From Halobacteriovorax sp. (GTDB lineage: Bacteria; Bdellovibrionota; Bacteriovoracia; Bacteriovoracales; Bacteriovoracaceae): a DNA stretch of 37,491 nucleotides. This document shows positions 6,355-14,591 of this stretch, one piece after another. Position numbers and translations under genes: made by a program. Numbering within the stretch: position 1 is the first letter of the stretch; each line of letters starts with the position of its first letter. The notes beneath the pieces were generated by a model. That model searched no databases, had not been told where the DNA came from, and saw nothing but the letters and a program-made list of their open reading frames with translations. The stretch is from the NCBI GenBank assembly GCA_002720865.1, contig PBIO01000003.1, forward strand, positions 69,914-107,404, given 5' to 3'.

Positions 6355-8453
6355 TAACGTCTTTCGATAGAGTCTTTACTGCGCATTAAAGTTCCAGCTA
6401 AATCGTTTATGATCCCAGACCAGATGGTATCGATTAGGTTTTCACCAATCTTCATTTGATAGTCTTCAATATTCATATACTCGACTTGAGTTTTATCGTC
6501 CCAATCTTTTTTAAAGTCTATTTCAAACTTTCGAGCTTCTTTAGGGCTATAGACCACTGCTCCTAGTTCTCTAAAGCTTCCCTGAAGAGTGTCTGGATTT
6601 AGATTTGAGGAGCCCACCATGAGGATTTTCCCATCGAAGCTGCTAATCTTTCGATGATTTTCCTGATGATAAGTCTGAGTTGTTCCATTGATAAATTTCG
6701 CTATGGCCCCATGAAGTTTTCGAGATCGAATTTCTACACCCGCTTCTTTCATCTTTTTAACAAACATAGTGTTTGGAAATCCATTAAAACCAAAGTTTTC
6801 GTTATTATCCATAAGGATTTTAATCTTTATATCGGAATCAATTTTCTTTTTAAGGATAAGTGCATCGACGATATAGGGATCATATAAAAAGAGCTGCTCC
6901 ATATAAATATGAGTTTTAGCTTCTTGAATAAGTTCTATAAGTGCGTTTCTCACATTTCTAATTTTGCCGTCGACACTGGCCTCGGCTATTCTAAGGGTTG
7001 AGTCTCCCATTACCGGGTACTCTTCTCTTTTAATTTTAAAATTTTCAAGGATCTCTTCTTTGATGGGAAGGTAGGTTTTATTATCAAAACCAAGTTCTTT
7101 ATAAAAAAACCAGCTAAGCTCCTTTTTATCTTCCGTAAGGGCCGCTTCTATATCTTCAATATAAGAATCTTGAATTAGGGCAGCGGCCGGACCTTTTACC
7201 CATAAGGTATTGTCGTAATAGTAGGAACCGCTATGATCAGTCCAGTTTTTACTGCCAAAGAAAGCCTCGGGAGCATCAGTATTGGCATCGATGATTAGAA
7301 CCTTTGAATGATCTATTTTTGATTCATAGTAAGTATTTCTTTTTTCTATTTCATTAAAGACCTCTTCGGTCTTGGGAACTAGTCCTGTTAAGTTGAATGG
7401 GATACCCGGTGGATGCCTCTGTATATTAGCTTGCAGGAGATAAACCTTTTCTTTAACTTTTGGTTCAAGCTCAATACGTTTTTTTATATAGTCGAAGATC
7501 GGCATCATCTCTTCTTTCATATTGTAATTTGTGGCATAATCGTGAAGAAAAAGCAGTTTGAAGCCATCTTCTTTTTTTAGGGCCTCATCGATAGCAAATT
7601 TAGCGAAAGCTCCGCCCATGGTTCCACCGAAAAGGAAGATATCGATAAAGATGCTTTCTCTAGAGCGTTTAACCATTTCAACCATTCGTTTGAAAATTTG
7701 ATCTTTAAAGACAGGGTGATTTTCTATATTCATATAAGGCTTTGAAAAATCTAAGCTACCACCGTTAAAAATGGAACGCTCGTTGACCCAGTCGATCCTG
7801 TCGATTCCAACTTCATTATGGCTTAAAAGCTCAACTTGGTTTCCTGGGATCAAACCGTAAGGATCTAGGACATAACCTTTTATATCTTTTGAAAGAGTTT
7901 CTAGTTTAGTCACGAGAAGCTTGGTCTCAAGAATTGATCTGGTAAAAATATAGTCATCCTCAATAGAAGCTATGATCTCAGACTTTTCTTTTATATCTTG
8001 AAGAAATTCTGTGGCAATCCTTTCTGAGCTTAAGTCTAACTGCCCAGTGAGCTCTCTTAGGATTTGAAGGGTCTTGAGAGAATTGGAATTATTTGGGTTT
8101 TGAATATGATCTCTTAAAGAGATAAGTTTATGCATTTGAATATAACTTAGAACATTTTTTAGTTTCTCTTGATCTGGGTTTATATACCTCCAGTATATTA
8201 ATGGTCTTAAGACTTCAGCTGGAAAGAACTGATCAGTAGATTTTAAGAAAGTGTTGATCTTTTTACGCTTCTTTCTTTTTTGATCTAGATAAAGATTTTT
8301 GAAATCCTTTTCTAATGCAAAATCGCTTTTTCCAAAAAGGCTAGGGTAGACTTCAAGATAAAAGTCCCTAAGAATTATAGAATCTTTAATATAAATAGAT
8401 TTCGCTTGAGCAATTGAGCAGAATAAAACGGTAAGAAGGAGAAAAAGCTTCAT
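6351..8453 (-). CDS. Exported phospholipase D-family protein with two HKD motifs
   Basis: A 700-aa protein with a signal peptide (about 1-18, MKLFLLLTVLFCSIAQAKS). Residues 20-200 are a helical domain of no recognised family. The PLD part holds two catalytic motifs: His382-x-Lys384-x4-Asp389 followed by GSKNW, and His600-x-Lys602-x4-Asp607 followed by GSSN, with Glu629 behind. Both HKDs are complete, so a two-motif monomeric phosphodiesterase or transphosphatidylase is expected (PLD, cardiolipin synthase-like or nuclease). The signal peptide places it in the periplasm or outside. An unusual N-terminal extension separates it from ordinary cardiolipin synthases. Its ATG overlaps the stop of the upstream unknown gene by 4 nt. 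Confidence 0.88.
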   Translation of the reverse strand: MKLFLLLTVLFCSIAQAKSIYIKDSIILRDFYLEVYPSLFGKSDFALEKDFKNLYLDQKRKKRKKINTFLKSTDQFFPAEVLRPLIYWRYINPDQEKLKNVLSYIQMHKLISLRDHIQNPNNSNSLKTLQILRELTGQLDLSSERIATEFLQDIKEKSEIIASIEDDYIFTRSILETKLLVTKLETLSKDIKGYVLDPYGLIPGNQVELLSHNEVGIDRIDWVNERSIFNGGSLDFSKPYMNIENHPVFKDQIFKRMVEMVKRSRESIFIDIFLFGGTMGGAFAKFAIDEALKKEDGFKLLFLHDYATNYNMKEEMMPIFDYIKKRIELEPKVKEKVYLLQANIQRHPPGIPFNLTGLVPKTEEVFNEIEKRNTYYESKIDHSKVLIIDANTDAPEAFFGSKNWTDHSGSYYYDNTLWVKGPAAALIQDSYIEDIEAALTEDKKELSWFFYKELGFDNKTYLPIKEEILENFKIKREEYPVMGDSTLRIAEASVDGKIRNVRNALIELIQEAKTHIYMEQLFLYDPYIVDALILKKKIDSDIKIKILMDNNENFGFNGFPNTMFVKKMKEAGVEIRSRKLHGAIAKFINGTTQTYHQENHRKISSFDGKILMVGSSNLNPDTLQGSFRELGAVVYSPKEARKFEIDFKKDWDDKTQVEYMNIEDYQMKIGENLIDTIWSGIINDLAGTLMRSKDSIERRY

Positions 8454-9664
8454 TGTGAACCTACCTCCTTGAACATTGAATGAAATCTATATAGCTTTAA
8501 GGCCTTGATCATCTGAAGGGAGTCATCTCCAAGAAGAGAGTGCCTAACTTGGCTTTTGAATTTTCTTTTTTGTCCTAAGCTAAAGCCGGACCAATCTCCA
8601 TGAGATTTTATTTGTGAGGATTGGCTAAAACGTTTTTGATCAAAGTCAAAGACTAGTTTTTTAAGCTCAAATTCAAAATCCTTGGATTGATCTCCTCCAG
8701 TAAAGAGAAGTTTATTTGGTCTTGAGTCTTTAGAAAAAAGATTGAGATTAGCTATAGGACCTTCTCGGTAATGCTCCGGATATTTTATTCTTCCAAAATG
8801 GACTTCAATTTTCTCCGTCGCCGGTTTTAAGTTTTTGAGATTAAATGGTTTCGTTAGATCAACAGTAATTATTCTTGGTTTGTTATTTTTTAGCCATTTA
8901 CCACTTAGCTTAGTTTTTAATCCTGAAAGGGGAATACTTGGAGTCCAATTAGAATTCATTTTAAAATAGCGACGATACTTTACAAATCCCTTCACCGCGT
9001 TTTTAGGAGGGTTAGGAATCGGATTTAATGGATTCCAGTTTAGGTCGGCCACTTTGAACCAAAGAGTTATTACGCCTCCAAGGTTTTGATAATTTTTTGA
9101 AGCTGGTGCTACTCTAGCTACCAGGCTATCCTCAAAATCCTTTTCTTTTGATTTTAAATTCTTAAAAAGAGTTCCTGTCTGATTACTGTCAAAGAATTGA
9201 TTAGAACCCATAAGACTTTCAAATTTTTTAATTTGATGAGGTTCAAAATGTAGATCAACTTGAAAAGTTCCATTTACAATTTTTAGAACATATAAGGATT
9301 TTAAAAATTTCTTGCTAAAAGCCTCGATTAGATTTTCTTTGAACAGCTCCTTTGGCAGCTCCTCTCCCGTTTTTTTGAGGAGAGTTTCACTAATGGCCAT
9401 ATGAAGGGCCAATCTAGCTCTCTTTTTTATGGATTCTCCATCTTTATCGGTCCAGAACTTTATATCCATTTTATGGTTTTTGCTAAAGTAGTCGCCGTAG
9501 AGATTAGGGTCTTTACCTTCAAAGAATTCGATGCTGGCCGGATTTCTCTTTTTATATGAAGAGTTTTGATCCCATCGGTTTTCAAGTCTTGTTTGAGAAA
9601 AAACAAAAAGAGCAACTCCAAGAATTGCCAAAGAAATCTTTATCTTTTGAACATGTTTTTTCAT
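8450..9664 (-). CDS. Unknown exported or membrane-anchored protein, partner gene of the PLD
   Basis: A 404-aa protein of no recognised family. Residues about 9-25 (ISLAILGVALFVFSQ) form a signal peptide or single N-terminal anchor. The rest is soluble, basic, rich in Lys, Phe and Asn, with a helical stretch at about 75-150 and a beta-looking middle (KTKLSGKWLKNNKPRIITVD, EKIEVHFGRIKYPEHYREG). There is no lipobox and there are no cysteines I can use. The stop overlaps the PLD start as ATGA, so the pair is co-translated and probably works in the same compartment. A role as chaperone, inhibitor or targeting partner of the PLD is only a guess. Confidence 0.8.
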   Translation of the reverse strand: MKKHVQKIKISLAILGVALFVFSQTRLENRWDQNSSYKKRNPASIEFFEGKDPNLYGDYFSKNHKMDIKFWTDKDGESIKKRARLALHMAISETLLKKTGEELPKELFKENLIEAFSKKFLKSLYVLKIVNGTFQVDLHFEPHQIKKFESLMGSNQFFDSNQTGTLFKNLKSKEKDFEDSLVARVAPASKNYQNLGGVITLWFKVADLNWNPLNPIPNPPKNAVKGFVKYRRYFKMNSNWTPSIPLSGLKTKLSGKWLKNNKPRIITVDLTKPFNLKNLKPATEKIEVHFGRIKYPEHYREGPIANLNLFSKDSRPNKLLFTGGDQSKDFEFELKKLVFDFDQKRFSQSSQIKSHGDWSGFSLGQKRKFKSQVRHSLLGDDSLQMIKALKLYRFHSMFKEVGSQ

Positions 9665-9759
9665 TATCCGAGACCCAAGCTATAGCTAATAACTTTTCGG
9701 AATAATATAAATTTTATTAAGAAACAGAGTCTTCTAGTAAGGAATATAGGGGGTTGAAA

Positions 9760-10302
9760 TCATTCCTCTTCTTTGGCGTAAAACTCGACAAATTCCTCAG
9801 TATACATGAGCTGTTTACTATCTTTGATACGATCCACATAGAGGACCCCAAAAAGATGGTCTAGTTCATGCTGGAAAACTGTAGCGTCAAAATCCTCTAG
9901 GACAAGTGTCTGCTCTTCACCTTCAAGATTTTTAAAATCTACTTGAATTTTTCTTGGCCTTTCAACGTAGCCACGAAGACCTGGAACAGAAAGACAACCT
10001 TCCCAAAACCCCTGTGGAGTTTCATCTAAGAATTTTATTTTTGGATTTATTACAACGTAAAGGGGAGTTTCTTCAGCATCAGGATATCGTTCAGAATCCT
10101 CGGGGACTCCAACAAGAGCAACTTGTTTACTAATCCCGATTTGCGGGGCAGCGATTCCAATTCCATCTTCTGCGGCCATTGTATCAAGTAAGTCTTGAAC
10201 AAGTTCCTTTGTTTCTGGTGAACCAATTTCTTCGTCAGTTAATGGGGCGGCGGTTTGCCTAAGTACTGGATGTCCCATTCGAATGACTTTTTTTACTGCC
10301 AT
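9760..10302 (-). CDS. def: Peptide deformylase
   Basis: A 180-aa iron/zinc hydrolase that removes the formyl group from nascent N-terminal methionine. All three family motifs are present: GIGIAAPQIG (47-56), EGCLSVPG with metal ligand Cys103, and QHELDHL with ligands His145 and His149 and catalytic Glu146. Length is normal. GGGAG lies ahead of the ATG. It stands alone, without fmt, and is divergent from the phosphatase-greB run across an 80-nt gap that holds opposing promoters. The acidic C-terminal extension (EEFVEFYAKEEE) is a minor variation. Confidence 0.97.
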   Translation of the reverse strand: MAVKKVIRMGHPVLRQTAAPLTDEEIGSPETKELVQDLLDTMAAEDGIGIAAPQIGISKQVALVGVPEDSERYPDAEETPLYVVINPKIKFLDETPQGFWEGCLSVPGLRGYVERPRKIQVDFKNLEGEEQTLVLEDFDATVFQHELDHLFGVLYVDRIKDSKQLMYTEEFVEFYAKEEE

Positions 10303-10327
10303 GAGCTAACTCCCTTATGCTCGAACT

Positions 10328-10356
10328 TTGCCCTATTCTATCACAGTTTGTAAAAT
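10328..10356 (+). promoter_or_regulatory. Promoter of the phosphatase-greB operon
   Basis: TTGCCC (10328-10333), 17-nt spacer, TAAAAT (10351-10356); predicted start about 20 nt before the ATG at 10382. It overlaps the candidate def promoter on the other strand. Confidence 0.55.
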
Positions 10357-10363
10357 CACTTAA
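10335..10363 (-). promoter_or_regulatory. Candidate def promoter
   Basis: On the minus strand TTAAGT, 17-nt spacer, TAGAAT. The -35 is weak and the -10 is good. It interleaves with the forward promoter, so the two units may compete for polymerase. Confidence 0.4.
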
Positions 10364-10381
10364 TCGAACCAAGGTTAAGTT

Positions 10382-10846
10382 ATGAAAATATTATTCGTTT
10401 GTTTAGGAAATATTTGTAGGTCTCCCACCGCAGAGGGAGTCTTCCAAGCTTTAGTTAATAAAGCTGGGCTCTCAGAAAAAATCAAAGTGGACTCCGCTGG
10501 GACCAGTGGTTGTCATGTGGGTGAGCGAGCTGATTCTCGAATGAGAGATCATGCAATGGCACGGGGATATGAGCTTACAAGTATTTCAAGAAAATTTGAT
10601 GAGCACCGAGATTTTGAACACTACGATAAAATTGTCGTTATGGATGCTTTAAATTATCGAGATGTTCTAGAGCTAGGTCCGGAGTATAAAAACAAAATCT
10701 TTATGATGACTGACTTTTGCAAAAGTCATAATGAAGAAAAAGTTCCTGACCCTTATTATGGAGGGCCAGCAGGTTTCGAAAAAGTGCTTGATATCGTCAC
10801 TGATGCCTCTGAAGGATTACTAGAAGAGATAAAAAAAGAATTATGA
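10382..10846 (+). CDS. Low-molecular-weight protein tyrosine phosphatase
   Basis: A 154-aa cytosolic phosphatase. The P-loop CLGNICRSP supplies nucleophile Cys7 and Arg13, and the general acid is Asp123 in VPDPYYGG, all at the positions expected for the family. It hydrolyses phosphotyrosine on proteins such as BY-kinases; no kinase or capsule gene is visible here, so the partner is unknown. An arsenate reductase of this fold is less likely because the DPYY signature is phosphatase-like. The stop overlaps the greB start by 4 nt (ATGA). Confidence 0.93.
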   Translation: MKILFVCLGNICRSPTAEGVFQALVNKAGLSEKIKVDSAGTSGCHVGERADSRMRDHAMARGYELTSISRKFDEHRDFEHYDKIVVMDALNYRDVLELGPEYKNKIFMMTDFCKSHNEEKVPDPYYGGPAGFEKVLDIVTDASEGLLEEIKKEL

Positions 10847-11352
10847 TTAAGGATCAAAAAAACTATATCACTCCTATGGGGTTAAAGAGGCTTTTTGATG
10901 AACAGGACTGGCTTTTAAAAGAAGAGCGGCCTAAGGTCACAAAGGTTGTAACTTGGGCCGCAAGTCTAGGTGATAGATCTGAAAATGCAGATTATCAATA
11001 CGGAAAGAAAAGACTTCGTGAGATAGATAGAAGACTTAGATTCTTGGCTAAGAGAATAGACTCGGCTGAGGAAGTTGACCCTCTAATGATTAGCTCATCA
11101 AAGATTCAATTTGGAGCAACAGTCTTGATCGAAGACGAAGAAGAAAATAAGAAGAAATTTAGTATCGTAGGAATCGATGAGACTGATACTAAAAAAGGAT
11201 ATATCAGCTGGATATCTCCCATAGCGAAGGCCTTACTTGGCAAAGAAGAAGGGGATGATGTCGCTGTACAAACACCGCTTGGTGAAGTTGAATACAATAT
11301 AATAAAAATTGAATATATCTTGATTCCCATGGAGGAATGGCAATGCATATAG
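10843..11352 (+). CDS. greB: Transcription elongation factor GreB
   Basis: A 169-aa Gre factor that stimulates transcript cleavage in backtracked RNA polymerase. The N-terminal coiled coil carries the GreB signature GDRSENADYQYGKKRLREID (about 45-64) and basic RRLRFLAKR, which distinguishes it from GreA. The C-terminal FKBP-like domain follows (FGATVLIEDEEE, ISPIAKALLGKEEGD). Length is slightly over the usual 158. The start overlaps the phosphatase stop, and the end overlaps the DUF6165 gene start by 10 nt, giving a tight three-gene unit. Confidence 0.95.
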   Translation: MIKDQKNYITPMGLKRLFDEQDWLLKEERPKVTKVVTWAASLGDRSENADYQYGKKRLREIDRRLRFLAKRIDSAEEVDPLMISSSKIQFGATVLIEDEEENKKKFSIVGIDETDTKKGYISWISPIAKALLGKEEGDDVAVQTPLGEVEYNIIKIEYILIPMEEWQCI

Positions 11353-11720
11353 AAATACCTATAAGTCTCGGAGAGCTTTTAGATAAATTAAGTATTTTGA
11401 TGATTAAATCAGAGATGATTTCAGATAAAGAAAAACTTAAAGATGTGGCCATCGAAGAGAGGCTTCTAAAGGGAAAAGTTGAAGCTCTTGGGATCGACTC
11501 TAGTGAGCTCTTTGAGGAATTGCTGCAGATCAATAAAAAATTGTGGAAAATCGAGGATGATATTCGTGAGAAAGAGAGAAAAGATGAATTTGATAAGGAA
11601 TTTATTGAATTGGCGCGAAGCGTATACATAACAAATGATCAAAGATTTGATATTAAAAACCGTATTAATTTAAAATTCGGTTCGGCCATAAAAGAAGTTA
11701 AATCTTACGAAGAGTATTGA
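11343..11720 (+). CDS. DUF6165-family protein
   Basis: A 125-aa cytosolic, highly charged, helical protein. The pattern IPISLGELLDKLSIL, then KLWKIEDDIREKE, then ELARSVYITNDQRFDIKNRIN, and GSAIKEVKSYEEY at the end matches the DUF6165 family, whose function is unknown. The ATG at 11343 is chosen over one 6 nt upstream because GGAGG is then spaced 7 nt. It overlaps the greB 3' end. Family members often sit near glycan or transport genes, but here the neighbours are greB and a methyltransferase. Confidence 0.8.
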   Translation: MHIEIPISLGELLDKLSILMIKSEMISDKEKLKDVAIEERLLKGKVEALGIDSSELFEELLQINKKLWKIEDDIREKERKDEFDKEFIELARSVYITNDQRFDIKNRINLKFGSAIKEVKSYEEY

Positions 11721-11730
11721 GGTAGAAAAT

Positions 11731-12534
11731 ATGAGTGGTTCAAGCACTATCCCTGTTGAGTTAAAGCATAAATTATATGAAGAGTCGGTTCAGAATCATG
11801 AAGCGGACCTTGAGTTTATGGAAGAGCAATTTGAAAGATTTCGTAAAAGAAAGCCACGAACTTTAAGAGAAGACTTTGGTGGAACAGCGGCCATGGCCTG
11901 TGACTGGGTAAAAATTCATCCAGAAAATAAGGCTTGGGGAATTGATCTTGATCCTGAGCCAATGAAGTACGGGATGGAGAATCATTATGCGCGCTTAACT
12001 GATGAGCAAAGAACAAGAATGAAATATATCGAAGGAAATGTTCTGCACGATTACGATTTTAAAGCTGATATTATCGCGGCCTTTAATTTTTCATATTTTA
12101 TTTTTAAAAAGAGAGCAGATCTGCTTGAGTATTTTAAGAAGGCCTATGACGGTTTAAATGAAGATGGAATCTTTATGGTTGATATCTTCGGCGGAACAGA
12201 TTGCTATGAAGAGCAAGTAGAAGAAACCGAGCATGATGATCATAGCTATTTTTGGGATTGTGATAAGTACAACCCTCTTACAAGCGAATGTCTCTACTAT
12301 ATTCACTTTAAAACCCACCACGATGGTAAGAAATATGAAAAGGCCTTTACCTATGATTGGCGTCATTGGACTCCAATGGAGATTAAAGAGCTCATGGAAG
12401 AAGCTGGATTCTCAAAGGTCTATACTTACTGGGAAGGGGAAGACGAAGACGGCGATGGAGACGGGAATTTCTTCTTATCTGAAAATGAAGAGAACTGCGA
12501 GTCTTGGGTTATTTATATTGCCGGCCTAAAATAG
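11731..12534 (+). CDS. Class I SAM-dependent methyltransferase
   Basis: A 267-aa protein with a Rossmann methyltransferase core: motif I LREDFGGTAAM (45-55), acidic end of beta2 WGIDLDPE with Asp72, motif III-like GIFMVDIFGG near 155. Substrate unknown. Unusual features are the acidic stretch WEGEDEDGDGDGNFF near the C-terminus and several aromatic/His-rich turns (HDDHSYFWDCDKY). It follows the DUF6165 gene by 10 nt and is the last gene before a strong terminator, so it closes the phosphatase-greB operon. Confidence 0.85.
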   Translation: MSGSSTIPVELKHKLYEESVQNHEADLEFMEEQFERFRKRKPRTLREDFGGTAAMACDWVKIHPENKAWGIDLDPEPMKYGMENHYARLTDEQRTRMKYIEGNVLHDYDFKADIIAAFNFSYFIFKKRADLLEYFKKAYDGLNEDGIFMVDIFGGTDCYEEQVEETEHDDHSYFWDCDKYNPLTSECLYYIHFKTHHDGKKYEKAFTYDWRHWTPMEIKELMEEAGFSKVYTYWEGEDEDGDGDGNFFLSENEENCESWVIYIAGLK

Positions 12535-12547
12535 TCGCTTATTAAAT

Positions 12548-12585
12548 AAAGGAGGTGGAATTTTCCTCCTCCTTTGAATTTTTTT
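12548..12585 (+). terminator. Rho-independent terminator after the methyltransferase
   Basis: AAAGGAGG (12548-12555) pairs with CCTCCTTT (12568-12575); a further 3-bp inner stem (GGA/TCC) closes an ATTT loop past one T-T mismatch; GAATTTTTTT follows. The GGAGG here is part of the stem, so it should not be read as a ribosome binding site for the next gene. Confidence 0.85.
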
Positions 12586-12599
12586 CAATAATATTCCCA

Positions 12600-12608
12600 T
12601 GTTATAAT
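12600..12608 (+). promoter_or_regulatory. Extended -10 promoter placing +1 at the start codon
   Basis: TGTTATAAT is a perfect extended -10 (TGn plus TATAAT). With normal geometry transcription begins at 12615, the A of the ATG of the response regulator. The -35 region is a T run without a clear hexamer. No Shine-Dalgarno precedes the ATG. Confidence 0.5.
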
Positions 12609-12614
12609 TCACGA

Positions 12615-14006
12615 ATGAGTGAAGCAGGAAAAAAGAGAATCATCGTCGCTGATGATGAAGAAGGCATCCGCGATGTCTTTAGTATGATTATTGAATCAAG
12701 TTTTGATCATGAAATCTTATTATGTGACTGCGCTGCTTCCGCTATCGAAACCATTAAAAAAAATCCTAAAATTGATTTAATTTTTAGTGATTACAATATG
12801 GGTAAGGATACGGGCGGAGACCTTTATAAGTTTTTAAAGGATAAAAACTTAGATATTCCTTTTGCCCTTTGTTCTACTTACTCGCCTGAAGATATTGATG
12901 GCTTTGAAGAGTTTGATACGGATCACCCTCATAATGCTTACTTTCAAAAACCTTTTACCTCCGAAGAAATTGTAGGACATATTAATAAAGTTTGTGGTGA
13001 GGAAACAATTCCTACTTCAGAAATACAAACTTTTGTAAGAGTTAACCCAGAACGCTTTATGCGTCTTAATCAAATCAAAGAAACTTTTGATGTTTATATC
13101 AGATTATCTAAAAAGAAATATGTAAAAATTATTAATGAAGGTGAGTCAGAAAGTTTCGAGGTCATTGATAAATATATTAAGAAAGGTGTTGATTATATTT
13201 TTCTTGAGTGGCAAAAATACGAAATTTTTGAAAAAAAATCTATTGAGGCTCTCTTTGATAAATTTGAAGAACAGCTTGCTACAGCTAGTAACGAAGAGCT
13301 CACGGAAAATGTCCTCGATAGTATTGAGGCCATTCAAGGAATGGTTAAAAACTTGGGCGTGAATGAGAGAACGGTTGAACTAATCGATAAGGTTGTCGAT
13401 TCAACTGAGAAAATGATTTCTAAAAGTGGAAATCTGGATGAGCTTTTAAATCTCTTAAAATCGAAAGATGGGTATATTAAAGATCATGGTTATCTATGCT
13501 CTTATGTGGCCTGTTCTATCGCCGAAAGAATGAGCTGGAAAACGGAAGGAATCTGGAAAAAGATTATTACGGCCTCGCTCTTTCAAAATATATCTCTTGA
13601 AGAAAATGAACTGGCCATGATCTATGACTTAAATAGTAATGAGTACAAAGGTCTAGAGGATCGAGTTCAGACTAAAATAAAAATGCATCCTCAAGACTCT
13701 GTGAAGATCATTTCAGATGCGGAATCAAATTTCTCCGAAGATACTCGTAAAATGATTCAAAATCATCATGAGCTCCCAGATGGAAGTGGGTATCCTAGGG
13801 GCTTAAACGCAACGAATGTGGCTCCGTTGGAAGCTCTCTTTATTCTCGCTACTAACTTTGCTCACTCTTTAATTATGACTAAAGATGTTGATCAGATTAA
13901 TATCATCGCTCAGGATTATAATGAGGTATACAATAAAGGTAATTATAAAAAACCTTATCAAGGTTTTTTGAAAACTTTTATTAAATTGATTCCACCGAAA
14001 GATTAG
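12615..14006 (+). CDS. Response regulator with degenerate HD-GYP domain
   Basis: 463 aa from the ATG at 12615. Receiver domain 1-125: acidic pair Asp13/Asp14, phospho-acceptor Asp59 in IFSDYNM, Lys112 in FQKPF, all present. Residues about 135-205 form a small linker domain of unknown family and 206-285 look coiled-coil. The C-terminal domain resembles HD-GYP: His291 is kept, and HHELPDGSGYPRG (384-396) preserves the GYP signature, but the HD pair is replaced by Gln324-Asn325 (SLFQNIS) and the later Asp of DxF is Asn (ATNFAH). Metal-dependent cyclic-di-GMP hydrolysis is therefore unlikely; binding or partner signalling is more likely. It probably starts leaderless. Its stop overlaps the convergent neighbour by 3 nt. 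Confidence 0.88.
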   Translation: MSEAGKKRIIVADDEEGIRDVFSMIIESSFDHEILLCDCAASAIETIKKNPKIDLIFSDYNMGKDTGGDLYKFLKDKNLDIPFALCSTYSPEDIDGFEEFDTDHPHNAYFQKPFTSEEIVGHINKVCGEETIPTSEIQTFVRVNPERFMRLNQIKETFDVYIRLSKKKYVKIINEGESESFEVIDKYIKKGVDYIFLEWQKYEIFEKKSIEALFDKFEEQLATASNEELTENVLDSIEAIQGMVKNLGVNERTVELIDKVVDSTEKMISKSGNLDELLNLLKSKDGYIKDHGYLCSYVACSIAERMSWKTEGIWKKIITASLFQNISLEENELAMIYDLNSNEYKGLEDRVQTKIKMHPQDSVKIISDAESNFSEDTRKMIQNHHELPDGSGYPRGLNATNVAPLEALFILATNFAHSLIMTKDVDQINIIAQDYNEVYNKGNYKKPYQGFLKTFIKLIPPKD

Positions 14007-14530
14007 AACTTATTAACAATATAATTATGAAGGTTTTTTAAAGTGAAGAGCTCTTTGTTCTTTGGGCAAAAAACTTTATCCTCATTCGCCTGATTGATCT
14101 CTTCAACGAGCGAAATAAAGTCTATCTCAGTGTCCTTCACTTCTAGTGATTCATTTATGTCTTCAAAAAGATTTTCAAGTTCTTCCCCCATACCTAACTG
14201 GGCTTGGTTAAGAATTTTCAAAACCTGACTTCTGCCGCGGTAGTGGCGAAAATTTGAGCTCATCATTTCTAGATAAAATTGCCCCTCATAAGAAAAGGCT
14301 AATCCATTGGCAGAGCCGGCAAGAGTAGTTCCCGTATCGGTTGCAGTTGCTCCAGCGGTCATATTAGTGACGGTACTAACTAGGCCTCTAGTGGCGAAGT
14401 TCGTAGACATGGCCGGGGCCGTAATTGGTGATACGATAACCCTAGTTTTATAGGCCTTATAAGCGTCTTGACACGATGCTTCAGCGTCAAAGCCTATACT
14501 TACAAGAATAATTAAGATTAGTGTTTTCAT
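14003..14530 (-). CDS. Small exported hypothetical protein
   Basis: 175 aa from the ATG at 14530, preferred to an upstream TTG because the signal peptide then starts MKTLILIILVSIGFDAEAS with cleavage near residue 19. The mature part has an Ala/Thr/Gly-rich stretch (ATRGLVSTVTNMTAGATATD) and then a helical acidic region (QLGMGEELENLFEDINESLE). No family recognised. It is the last gene of the rpmF-fab-nusB run, 61 nt after the preceding unknown gene, and converges on the HD-GYP regulator with overlapping stops. Confidence 0.65.
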   Translation of the reverse strand: MKTLILIILVSIGFDAEASCQDAYKAYKTRVIVSPITAPAMSTNFATRGLVSTVTNMTAGATATDTGTTLAGSANGLAFSYEGQFYLEMMSSNFRHYRGRSQVLKILNQAQLGMGEELENLFEDINESLEVKDTEIDFISLVEEINQANEDKVFCPKNKELFTLKNLHNYIVNKF

Positions 14531-14591
14531 GCATCCCAAAGTTAAAGAATGCCTGTATTTACTTAGCTATGCGCAATAATGCAAATAGTTT

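Noticed and set aside
11204-11629. 141-codon Ser-rich frame antisense to greB and the DUF6165 gene
   Set aside because: Opposes two recognised genes; its composition is the complement of Glu/Lys-rich coding sequence.
12551-12600. GTG start at 12555 with GGAGG for the response regulator
   Set aside because: The GGAGG is the stem of a terminator, and the first 20 residues would precede the conserved receiver start; the ATG at 12615 is better.
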